From assembly GCA_016191165.1 (NCBI GenBank), contig JACPPF010000034.1:51792-115791 (forward strand): a stretch of 64,000 nucleotides of DNA. The letters are read 5' to 3'. The stretch comes from Planctomycetota bacterium. GTDB lineage: Bacteria > Planctomycetota > Planctomycetia > Gemmatales > Gemmataceae. The number at the start of each line of letters is the position of its first letter. Position 1 is the first letter of the stretch. Shown piece after piece: positions 17,831 to 25,840 of this stretch. The translations under genes and the position numbers were made by a program. The notes beneath the pieces were generated by a model. It did not search any database. It had not been told where the DNA came from and saw only the letters and a program-made list of their open reading frames with translations.

Positions 17831-19582
17831 TCAGCGGCGCAGGGCGCGCGTCACACGCGTGTTGCTGGCATGTTGGTAGGACCAGACGTGTATCCCCGCT
17901 CGATCCACTTCCACCGCGCCCACGCCGGGCTCCATCGACGTGATCAACGTGTTGCCGTTGGGTAACCGGGTGGCGATGACCGGTTGATCGAACGGCACCT
18001 CCCAGACAATTTTACCCCTGGCGTCATATTCCACGACCTTGTTCTCGGCACTGTGCGGAATGAGCACACGGCCGTTGGGCAGCATGTGGATGCGACCGCC
18101 GAAGAGTCTGAGACCAAGGTTGATCTGGAAGGCGTGAATCTCATTCCCGCGGGCGTCGAAGCGGACAACACGCGCATCGGCCAACATGGCGATGATTTCT
18201 CCATTCGGGAGTTTCATCGCCTTCATGATCTTCCGATCGACACCGGGGAAGGTGACGTTGAAGACCTCGATGCCGTTCTTGTCGAATTCGAGGAACTGGT
18301 GATCGTTGACGACGAAGGTATTGCCGTTGTCGAGACGCTGGGCGACGAGCGGGCCGACGACGCCTTTTTGCCAGACGGTTTCGCCGCGGGCATTGCGTTC
18401 ACTGACGCGGTTGGCGCGGTACTCCGCGACGAGCACGTGGTCATCTCCAATGAGCTGGGCATCGAGCGGGAAGACGAGGTTTTTCACCTCCCAGCGCGGC
18501 ACGTTGTCGGGGCCAAGTTCCAGGACGGTATTTTGATCGAGCAGCACAATCAGGGTGCGGCCCAGAAGTCGCGGCGGGTCCTTGAGGTTCGTCAGATCGG
18601 CGTTTTCCTTCTGCTTGTTCCACCACGAAAGCCAGGCGTCCCTGCATTTACCGCGAGCCTCCGGCGCGTTGCCCATGGCGACCGGCGGCGGCGCTATCTT
18701 GCCCGCGAGTTTGAAAAGAAAGTCCTCGGCCTGCCAGGCGACGTTGACCGGCAGGTCGGGAATGGAATTGATTAGCACGGGAATCGCCTCGCGATGGCGC
18801 GTCATGGCGAGGGCTCGCGCCAGGCGGAAACGCACGACGGGATCCGGATCGGCAAGCGTCTTGTGTAAAGCTGCCTTGTGGTCAGCATAGGCAATGCGCG
18901 TCAGCACCTCGGCGGCGATGGCCCGGCGGACGGGTGCGCGGTCGGCCAGGGCCGCGCGCAATTGGGGGTCGGCCTTCCCGTCCTTCACGCCCAGGCGTGT
19001 CAGGGCGATGCGCAGCTCCTCCACCAGACCGTCCTGTTCGGCAAAGGGCAGGTAGCCGATCATCGCCTCGACCAGGCCCGGCGCTTCCCGCGCGGCGGCG
19101 ACGCGCACGGCGGCGGCGATGACGGCGGGTTCGGGCTCTTGCTCACGGATGGATTGAATCGCCTGCTCGGCCCGGCGGATCAACTCGGTGCTGTAGCGTT
19201 TCTCGGTGTCCGCCTGCCACACCGCTGGAAGTGGAATCTGAGACCGGACCACCTCCAGAACCGCGGGGCCACGCTTGACCAGTGCGCGCAAGGCCAACTC
19301 GCGAGTGCGGTAATGCCCGACGCCGAGCGTGTTCACCAGGCCCGCGATTTTCGGGCGTTCGCTCTCGGGGAGGATGCGGGCGTTCAGGAATTTCACCAGG
19401 CCGTCGGCATCGGTGGGAAGTTTGGCGCGGCGGAGAATCGCCTCGTCCGCGCGATCGACCTCGGCGCCTGGCTGCTTGATGGTCGGTTTGGCCTGGGGCG
19501 AATCCTTCAAGCCGCCGGCATCCGCCGCCAGCGCGGCGATGAACAGGCCGACAATTCCCAGAGTGAAAGGTTTGCACCTCAT
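17831..19582 (-). CDS. Secreted HEAT-repeat plus beta-propeller protein, paralogue 1 of 3
   Basis: Signal peptide (residues 1-20) and a short linker, then a domain shared by all three paralogues (EAILRRAKLPTDADGLVKFL). HEAT-like helical repeats occupy about residues 60-290. A C-terminal beta-propeller carries ASST/PQQ-like blades marked by RLDNGNTFVV, LPNGRVLIPH and LPNGNTLITS. The last residues are RALRR. Export to the periplasm or cell surface is expected; the ligand is unknown. The start used (MRCKPF) has AAGG upstream; an ATG three codons earlier is possible. It is the last of three tandem paralogues on this strand, separated from the second by 384 bases. Confidence 0.75.
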   Translation of the reverse strand: MRCKPFTLGIVGLFIAALAADAGGLKDSPQAKPTIKQPGAEVDRADEAILRRAKLPTDADGLVKFLNARILPESERPKIAGLVNTLGVGHYRTRELALRALVKRGPAVLEVVRSQIPLPAVWQADTEKRYSTELIRRAEQAIQSIREQEPEPAVIAAAVRVAAAREAPGLVEAMIGYLPFAEQDGLVEELRIALTRLGVKDGKADPQLRAALADRAPVRRAIAAEVLTRIAYADHKAALHKTLADPDPVVRFRLARALAMTRHREAIPVLINSIPDLPVNVAWQAEDFLFKLAGKIAPPPVAMGNAPEARGKCRDAWLSWWNKQKENADLTNLKDPPRLLGRTLIVLLDQNTVLELGPDNVPRWEVKNLVFPLDAQLIGDDHVLVAEYRANRVSERNARGETVWQKGVVGPLVAQRLDNGNTFVVNDHQFLEFDKNGIEVFNVTFPGVDRKIMKAMKLPNGEIIAMLADARVVRFDARGNEIHAFQINLGLRLFGGRIHMLPNGRVLIPHSAENKVVEYDARGKIVWEVPFDQPVIATRLPNGNTLITSMEPGVGAVEVDRAGIHVWSYQHASNTRVTRALRR

Positions 19583-19966
19583 TAACACCATCCTTGTGGC
19601 GAAAAGCTCGCATGCGTCTACCTGATGATTCCGCTGCTTGGGCGTCCAGCGACGCGCGGAAATAAGCTCTGAAGTACCGCGCCGGAGGGAAACGGGCTTA
19701 CCAACACGCCAACTTCATTGAAATTCCAACAAGATTCTCGCGCCGTACAAGGAAATGCAATGAGGAATGAAGACGAGGAACAGAAAAATTGGAAGAAAAA
19801 GAGCGCCGGTGGCGAGCACTTCTAAATTCCTAACTCGTCATTCTTCATTCCTCATTGCTTTATTGGGTTGTGGGCAACGCCCGCTCGGAGTGCGCGGCCC
19901 TTTGTTCATCTTCGTTTCGAGCCTGTATTTCCGCGCGGCGTCTAACCACTCCCTGGAGGACCGGGT
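19583..19966. other. Intergenic gap between tandem paralogues 1 and 2
   Basis: No gene is supported here. Most of the second half is low-complexity, with fragments such as TTCATTCCTCATTGC that form an inverted repeat (listed separately). The promoter of paralogue 1 may lie here, but I see no convincing -35/-10 pair. Confidence 0.5.
19757..19858. repeat. Inverted repeat GCAATGAGGAATGAAGA ... TCTTCATTCCTCATTGC
   Basis: Two perfect 17-base arms are separated by about 68 bases. The sequence is AT-richer than the surroundings. It looks like a dispersed intergenic repeat remnant, not a terminator. Confidence 0.6.
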
Positions 19967-21634
19967 TCAGCGGCGGCGTGCGCGATAGGGCCGACCATCG
20001 GTCCGGTAGCTCCACACCTCATTGCCGTTGGCATCGAGTTCCACGATACGATAGTCGAGGCTGCACGTGACAAGCGTGTGCCCATTTCGCAAGCGCGTGG
20101 CGGAGGTGGGACGGTTAATGCGCGCCGACCAGTGCTTCACGCCGGTCCAATCAAACTCCGCGACGCTCTGTTGATTGTAGAGGGGCACCAGAAGTCGGCC
20201 GTTGGGAAGGAATTCGATGCTCGCTCCCAGTGGAAAGGACACTCCCGCCAGTTGAAAGCTCTTGACCTCGGTTCCCTTGCTGTCGAGGAGCGCGCAGCGG
20301 CCGCCCGAGGTGATCAGCGCCATCTGCCCGTTGCGCCGGCGATGCGCCGCCATGATGCTGGTGGTCTGCGAGGTATGAACAAAATGCTCGCGGCCATCGC
20401 GATCGACGATGACCAGGCGCTGCCGGCTGGCGATAAAGGTGTGTCCATTCGGCAAGCGCTGGCACGCGATCGGCATGGCGACGGCAACCTGCCACAGGAT
20501 GTTCCCCTTGAAGTCGCGCTCGGTGACCCTGCGTTCATAATACTCGGCAAGCAACAAGCGATTGGAGCCGAGGATTTGCAGATCGATTGGATTGCGCGGC
20601 CCGTCGAACTCCCACCGCACTGGATTCCCGGGAGCCTTGCTCACCTCGAACACCCGGTTCTTGGTGTTGATGCGGATGCGGGCGGCGCCAATGACCGTGA
20701 AGCCAAGCTCGCTATCGGCAAGCTGCTTGGCGAGATCGAGCCGGGCGTGATGGGCGTCATACCACTTTTCCCAGGCGGCGCAAAATGCGGCAGCCTTGGC
20801 CTTACCCTCGTAAACAACATCCGGCGCGTGTTCGCCGGCGGCGCGCTGGAGCAACTCCAGGGCGTACTCGGCACGCCCCGCGGGCGCACTCGCGATGGAC
20901 TTAATCAGGATCGGCAAGCCGGCCTTGTCACCCAATTCGGCAAGCGTCATGCCCACCTGGTGGCGAATCAAGGAATCCTTGTCCGCGAGCAGAGGCTTCA
21001 CGGTCGCCTTGGCGGCGAGACCGTCGCGACGCAAAATCGCTTCGGCGGCGGCGGCGCGTCGTGCCGGCGACGAATCCTTGAGTGCGCTCGCGAGAATCGG
21101 GCCGCTTCCTCTTTCCGCCTTCGCCAGCGCGTTGATGGCGCGCTGCACTTCTTGCCGCACCGGTTCATGCGTCGCATGGGGAACGAATGCCAGAAGAACG
21201 GGCAAACCGTCCGCGGGCTTGTCACGCTGCAACAATCGCGCGGCGGCGCTGACGATGGCTTCGTCCTTCTCGGGCGGAAATTCCTTCAGGATCCCTCGCA
21301 GCCGGCCGGCGGTCTCCGCGTCGGTTCTCGGGTTGAGAAGATAGGTTTCCAACAGGGGCCGAACGATCGGGCCCATCTTGCAAAGCGCGCGCGTGGCATG
21401 CACGCGATCGAGATAAGGTGAGGCATGAACGCCGGCAACCTGCTTCTTGAACTCGGCTACGATTTCGGCGTTGGGAGTGCGCTCGCGCAAAATCTTGAGT
21501 AGCTGCGGCCCTTTCGTTGGCAAACCGTGTTGGCGCAAGACCGCCTCATCGGCGGCGTATTCGGTATCGCTGCCGGTTTGCGCCCAGGCGAAGGGTGCAA
21601 CCAGGAGACCGAGCATGACGGCGCGCCAATGCAT
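19967..21634 (-). CDS. Secreted HEAT-repeat plus beta-propeller protein, paralogue 2 of 3
   Basis: A protein of 555 residues from the ATG giving MHWRAVML, which has a perfect AAGGAGG 5 bases upstream. Signal peptide to about residue 18 (APFAWAQ), then DEAVLRQHGLPTKGPQLLKIL, aligned with the same region of the other two paralogues. HEAT-like repeats occupy about residues 50-260. C-terminal propeller blades are marked by RLPNGHTFIA, LPNGRLLVPL and RLRNGHTLVT. It ends in YRARRR. The role is unknown; the shared order of domains suggests surface scaffolding or ligand binding. Confidence 0.75.
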   Translation of the reverse strand: MHWRAVMLGLLVAPFAWAQTGSDTEYAADEAVLRQHGLPTKGPQLLKILRERTPNAEIVAEFKKQVAGVHASPYLDRVHATRALCKMGPIVRPLLETYLLNPRTDAETAGRLRGILKEFPPEKDEAIVSAAARLLQRDKPADGLPVLLAFVPHATHEPVRQEVQRAINALAKAERGSGPILASALKDSSPARRAAAAEAILRRDGLAAKATVKPLLADKDSLIRHQVGMTLAELGDKAGLPILIKSIASAPAGRAEYALELLQRAAGEHAPDVVYEGKAKAAAFCAAWEKWYDAHHARLDLAKQLADSELGFTVIGAARIRINTKNRVFEVSKAPGNPVRWEFDGPRNPIDLQILGSNRLLLAEYYERRVTERDFKGNILWQVAVAMPIACQRLPNGHTFIASRQRLVIVDRDGREHFVHTSQTTSIMAAHRRRNGQMALITSGGRCALLDSKGTEVKSFQLAGVSFPLGASIEFLPNGRLLVPLYNQQSVAEFDWTGVKHWSARINRPTSATRLRNGHTLVTCSLDYRIVELDANGNEVWSYRTDGRPYRARRR

Positions 21635-21727
21635 GGTTCCTCCTTTTGGCTGCTTGCGGCTCGGCGTTCGCATCAAGGCGCCAACAATTAGCCTGACGCA
21701 CGACCCTGAAACCGCAAGTAGAATGGG

Positions 21728-23503
21728 CTAGCGGCGCCTGGCGACGAAGACGATTCCGCCGGTCGGGTAACTCCAGACCTGCTGGGCGCCATTGAATTCG
21801 TAGACCTGTCGCTGGTTGTAGCTGGTGACGAGCCGATTGCCGTTGGGGAGGCGGACGACGGAATTGGGCCAGGCGATGTTGATTGGATTGCCTACGAGCC
21901 CGCCATCCTTGCCATATTCGTGAACACGCTGGTTGTTGTAATGGGTGACCAGCACGTTGCCGTTGGGGAGAACGTCCATGCTGCCGAAGAGCATTTGCAC
22001 GGGCGTGACCTGGAACTGTTTGTTGATCTGGCGGGTGCGAGCGTCCATGCGGATGTACTGGGAATTAATGCCTTGATTGGTAATGAAGGCGACCTCGCCG
22101 GTTGGGAGTTTTTTGGCGCGGATGATGTCGCTGTTGGGCCGCTGGTAGCTCCAGACCTCGTTCTTGTTGCGATCGACCTCGATAAGGCGTCCTTGCATGG
22201 CGACAAAGGTATTGCCATTGGGCAACCGCTGAACCGCGAAGGGGTTGCCGCCGCAGAAGTATTCCCATTTGACGTCGCCCTTGAGGTCGCGTTCGCTCAC
22301 TTTGTTGGCGCTGTATTCGGCGACGATGAGTCGACTGCCGCCGACCAGGTGGGCATCCACGGGGTAGCCGGTTGGGATGCTGACTTTCCAGCGGATATTC
22401 TTGTCCTTGTCGAGTTCAAATATTTCGCCGACATTGCCCCCGCCGCCGGCGCCGATACGGTTGTTGTGCTGCACGATCAGGGTGTAGCCGAGATAGACGT
22501 TCTCTTCCGACAGTTTCTTCATGTCGAGCGTCGCGGCGCTCGTGGCGTACCATTTGGCCCACGCGGCCTGACAATTCTTGCGGGCGGCAGCGTCGGCGCC
22601 CAGGGTGACGTTCGGCGCCTTGTCGCCCGCCAAACGGAGCAGGGCTTCCTCGATGGGCCAAAGTTGATTGGGCGACATTTCCGCGAGCAAATCGATCATT
22701 ACCGGCACGATGGCCTTGTCATGAAGCGGGATCATCGCCAGGCAAACACGGTAACGGACGGAGACCTCGGGGTCCTTGAGCAGTTTCTTGACGTTCGGCA
22801 GTTCATCCGCGAACTTCGCCCGTGCCAGAGCCTCGCCGGCGGCGGCGCGCTTGAGCGGCAGTTTGTCTTCCAGCGCCTTGACGAGAACTGGTTCGGCCTT
22901 CCCGTCACGTACCGCAACCGAGCCGAGCACCTGGCAGATTTCATCCACCACCATCGCATCGCTTGCGAAGGGGAGGTAAGCCATCAACACATCCGCGGCG
23001 CCGGCGGGCTTGAGTTTGGCGATGACGCGCGCAGCCGCAGCCTGCAAGATCGGCTCGGCCTTCGTGTCGATTCGCTTTTTCAGGTCGACACAGCGATTGC
23101 GAATTTCCAGGTCCGCGTCGGTTTCGCCTTCCTTGATGCCGTCCAGCGCGGCCGAGCCCATGCCCACCAGCGTCGTGAAGGCCGACTCGCGCGTGTTAAA
23201 GTCCTCGTCACCCAGTTGTTTGACCAGGGCCTTGATCTCCTTGGGGTCTGGCGCCTTGAGCGTGCGCTTGCGAAAATATTCCAACAGGTCTGGCCCCTCA
23301 CCCTTGAGCCCGGCTTCGCGGACGACGCGCAGATCGTCCTTGAACGTGTCGGTCTCAACCGCCTGGGCAATCGGCGGCATCGGTTGCGGCGCGCCCTTCT
23401 TGCCCTTCTTCTTTTTGCCCTGGGCCGCCACATCGGTCATTGCACCGCCCAAAGCGAATGCCAGCAGGAGAATCGCCCCCAAGATCATTTTGCTTCGATT
23501 CAT
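21728..23503 (-). CDS. Secreted HEAT-repeat plus beta-propeller protein, paralogue 3 of 3
   Basis: A protein of 591 residues. Signal peptide (MNRSKMILGAILLLAFALGG) to about residue 27, then a very basic stretch GKKKKGKKG, then DLRVVREAGLKGEGPDLLEYF, aligned with its paralogues. HEAT-like repeats occupy about residues 80-310. Propeller blades are marked by RLPNGNTFVAM, LPTGEVAFIT, LPNGNVLVTH and RLPNGNRLVT, ending in FVARRR. GAGGGG upstream supports the start. It is first in the tandem array and leaves 93 bases to paralogue 2, so those two may be one transcript. Confidence 0.75.
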   Translation of the reverse strand: MNRSKMILGAILLLAFALGGAMTDVAAQGKKKKGKKGAPQPMPPIAQAVETDTFKDDLRVVREAGLKGEGPDLLEYFRKRTLKAPDPKEIKALVKQLGDEDFNTRESAFTTLVGMGSAALDGIKEGETDADLEIRNRCVDLKKRIDTKAEPILQAAAARVIAKLKPAGAADVLMAYLPFASDAMVVDEICQVLGSVAVRDGKAEPVLVKALEDKLPLKRAAAGEALARAKFADELPNVKKLLKDPEVSVRYRVCLAMIPLHDKAIVPVMIDLLAEMSPNQLWPIEEALLRLAGDKAPNVTLGADAAARKNCQAAWAKWYATSAATLDMKKLSEENVYLGYTLIVQHNNRIGAGGGGNVGEIFELDKDKNIRWKVSIPTGYPVDAHLVGGSRLIVAEYSANKVSERDLKGDVKWEYFCGGNPFAVQRLPNGNTFVAMQGRLIEVDRNKNEVWSYQRPNSDIIRAKKLPTGEVAFITNQGINSQYIRMDARTRQINKQFQVTPVQMLFGSMDVLPNGNVLVTHYNNQRVHEYGKDGGLVGNPINIAWPNSVVRLPNGNRLVTSYNQRQVYEFNGAQQVWSYPTGGIVFVARRR

Positions 23504-23592
23504 GATGATGTCCCCTCAGCGGCAAATGTGTGGCCGATCGTTCCGCCCAAACGCCTGGTTTACGTGGGTTTGCAGTGCCAAAAACAAGGATT

Positions 23593-23620
23593 GTAGGTCA
23601 GGCTTTCCAGCCTGACCTAG
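23593..23620. repeat. Intergenic palindrome AGGTCAGGCT-TTCC-AGCCTGACCT (family B)
   Basis: A perfect 10-base-pair hairpin with a TTCC loop. The same arms occur inside the DUF5682-VWA gene and the SWIM gene, where they are translated. This is the stand-alone intergenic form. Confidence 0.75.
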
Positions 23621-23710
23621 TTCACTTAGTCTATCAACCTATAAGACGAAGATAAAGCCGGATTCTTTCAGCCCGCAGTCATCGATTAGCGACGCTACGC
23701 AAAACTGTGG

Positions 23711-24025
23711 TTAAACCAGCGAATCGAAAACCCGTACGTTTTTCCAGTTGGCCTGGTTCTCCGCGATGAACTGGTTGTGCGAAGGCGCGACCTGGTAGGC
23801 ATCGTGCGCCGCCTTCGTTTGAAACACCAGATGGAGCGCGACGTCGAAGGCTCGATCGTTCACCGGCCTGGCGAACTCCTCCGCCAGCGTCCCGCACGCG
23901 AAGAATACGGTGCCCGGATGGCCGGACAGGTACTTTTTACATGCCGATACCAGCGCTTCCCTGGCGGTGGCCGAGGCGTCGCTGAGTGCAAAATAGACAT
24001 TGTGAGCCAACATCGGTTCCGCCAT
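23711..24025 (-). CDS. Dabb (stress-responsive alpha/beta barrel) domain protein
   Basis: A protein of 104 residues from the ATG giving MAEPMLAHNVYF, preceded by GGGAGA. HNVYFALSD opens the ferredoxin-like dimeric barrel; LVSACKKYLSGHPG, FDVALHLVFQTKAAHDAYQ and the final HNQFI region are typical of the Dabb family. These small cytosolic dimers are poorly understood; some bind small ligands or act in stress. It is divergent from glgA across about 150 bases, which must hold both promoters. Confidence 0.8.
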   Translation of the reverse strand: MAEPMLAHNVYFALSDASATAREALVSACKKYLSGHPGTVFFACGTLAEEFARPVNDRAFDVALHLVFQTKAAHDAYQVAPSHNQFIAENQANWKNVRVFDSLV

Positions 24026-24175
24026 GCGCGATCTCCCATTTGAATGAAGCGTTTTCGTCCGGGGTCCAGGGTAACAGGAATCGGCGCTCGATGCCAATTT
24101 TTTCCGCGCGGGACAAGCCCACCGAATGTCGCTACGATGTTGACAGGGAAATTGTCATGCCAGTGAGGTTGGTTC

Positions 24176-25720
24176 GTGACCTTCAAGTGCCTGCACGCGG
24201 CTTCCGAGGTAGCGGGCTTTGCCAAGACCGGCGGGCTGGCGGATGTCGCTGCTTCGTTGCCCGTGGCGCTGCAAGCACGTGGCATCGAGACCGTGGTCGT
24301 GATGCCGCTTTATGCCGCGTGTCGCACGAGCAAACAGGGCCTCACGCCGACGGACCATCGCTTCCGCGTGCCGATGGGCGAACGCATGATCGAAGGCCGG
24401 CTCTGGCGATCGACCTTGCCGAATTCCGCCGTGCCGGTGTATCTGATCGAACAGCCGGCCCTGTTCGAGCGTGACGATCCCGGTGCCAAGCGGGGTCTTT
24501 ATCAGTATGCCGACGACGCAGGCCGGTTGGCCGACTATGCCGACAACAGCGCCCGCTTCGGCTTCTTCGCCCGTGCCATCTTGGAAACGTTGCGGCTGCT
24601 CGACTATTGGCCCGACATTTTGCATCTGCACGACTGGCAGACCGGCTTGACGCCGGTTTATCTGCGCGAGATCTATCAACACTACGCCAAACACCATCTG
24701 CGCGACCGCTATCAGCGCATCCGCACCTTTTTCACCATCCATAACCTTGCCTATCAGGGGGTCTTCTGGCATTACGATGTCCCGATGCTCGGCCTGCCCT
24801 GGCGGTTGTTCACGCTGGACAAGCTCGAATTCTACCGCAGTCTCAACTTCCTCAAGGCGGGCCTCGTCTATGCGGACCGCCTCACGACCGTGAGCCCGAC
24901 CTATGCTCGCGAAATTCAGACCACCCTCCTTGGTTGCGGCCTACACGGAGTGCTCATGCAGCGCAGCCGGGACCTGGTCGGCATTGTCAACGGCATCGAC
25001 GATCAAACCTGGAACCCCGAAACGGACGCGATGATCGCCGCCACCTACAATGTGAACGCGCTTGCCGGGCCGGAAGAAGAGGGCGGAAAATCGCGTTGCA
25101 AAACCGCGTTGCAGAAACACTTCGGCCTGGACCGGTTGCCGCGCACGCCGTTGTTCGGCGTCGTGTCGCGTCTGGCGGCCCAGAAAGGTTTCGACCTGAT
25201 TGAAAAAGTGGTTCCCGGCGTGCTGCGTCAAGGCGCTCAGCTTGCGGTGCTGGGGGACGGCGACAAGATATACCGCGATCTCCTACTGAAGCTGAAGGGC
25301 GATTTTCCGCGTCAGGTCGGCGTGCATCTGGGTTACAGCGAACCGCTGGCGCACCAGATCGAGGCGGGCGCCGACATTTTTCTGATGCCCAGTCAATACG
25401 AGCCATGCGGGTTGAACCAACTCTACAGTTTGCGCTACGGGACCGTGCCGATCGTCCACGCGACCGGCGGCCTGGCGGACACCGTGGTGGACGCCACGGC
25501 GGAGAATGTCGCCCTGGCGAGGGCCACGGGGTTCGCGTTCATGCCGTTCACGCCGGCAGCGTTCGGCGACGCCATCGAGCGCTGTCTCAGACTGTACCAC
25601 GACGAGCCGGCCCGCTGGCGGACCTTGCAACAGATCGGCATGTTGCAGGACTGGTCCTGGCGCCGCAGCGCCACGGAGTACGAACGCCTTTATCGGCAGG
25701 CGGCAAGCGAGTTTGTATGA
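24176..25720 (+). CDS. glgA: Glycogen synthase
   Basis: A GT5 enzyme of 514 residues that extends alpha-1,4-glucan from ADP-glucose (some use UDP-glucose). FAKTGGLADV at residues 15-24 contains the KTGGL ADP-glucose site, and DILHLHDWQTGL is the conserved N-domain motif. GVVSRLAAQKGFDL begins the C-terminal Rossmann domain, and PSQYEPCGLNQLYSLRYGT holds the catalytic Glu region. The start is GTG, with GAGG upstream; there is no ATG before the conserved first strand. It heads a probable glycogen operon with GH57 and GalT. Confidence 0.95.
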   Translation: MTFKCLHAASEVAGFAKTGGLADVAASLPVALQARGIETVVVMPLYAACRTSKQGLTPTDHRFRVPMGERMIEGRLWRSTLPNSAVPVYLIEQPALFERDDPGAKRGLYQYADDAGRLADYADNSARFGFFARAILETLRLLDYWPDILHLHDWQTGLTPVYLREIYQHYAKHHLRDRYQRIRTFFTIHNLAYQGVFWHYDVPMLGLPWRLFTLDKLEFYRSLNFLKAGLVYADRLTTVSPTYAREIQTTLLGCGLHGVLMQRSRDLVGIVNGIDDQTWNPETDAMIAATYNVNALAGPEEEGGKSRCKTALQKHFGLDRLPRTPLFGVVSRLAAQKGFDLIEKVVPGVLRQGAQLAVLGDGDKIYRDLLLKLKGDFPRQVGVHLGYSEPLAHQIEAGADIFLMPSQYEPCGLNQLYSLRYGTVPIVHATGGLADTVVDATAENVALARATGFAFMPFTPAAFGDAIERCLRLYHDEPARWRTLQQIGMLQDWSWRRSATEYERLYRQAASEFV

Positions 25721-25726
25721 TAGACC

Positions 25727-25824
25727 TTTGCCTCCCCTCTCCTGCCAAGAGAGGGGCCGGGGGTGAGGGAATCACGCCCGGCTCGCCCCTCACCCCCTAT
25801 CCCTCTCCCGCAGGGAGTGGGGAG
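25727..25824. repeat. Double family A palindrome between glgA and GH57
   Basis: CCCCTCTCCTGCCAAGAGAGGGG plus the tail CCGGGGGTGAGGG is followed by the reverse arrangement CCCCTCACCCCC plus CCCTCTCCCGCAGGGAG. The head-to-head pair fills almost the whole gap. The single form of this element is translated inside two genes of the window. Confidence 0.7.
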
Positions 25825-25840
25825 ACCAGGATCGCGCAAT

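Noticed and set aside
25763..25840. Longer start for the GH57 gene
   Set aside because: The added codons are translated palindrome with no similarity to the family; the ATG at the first GH57 motif is better.
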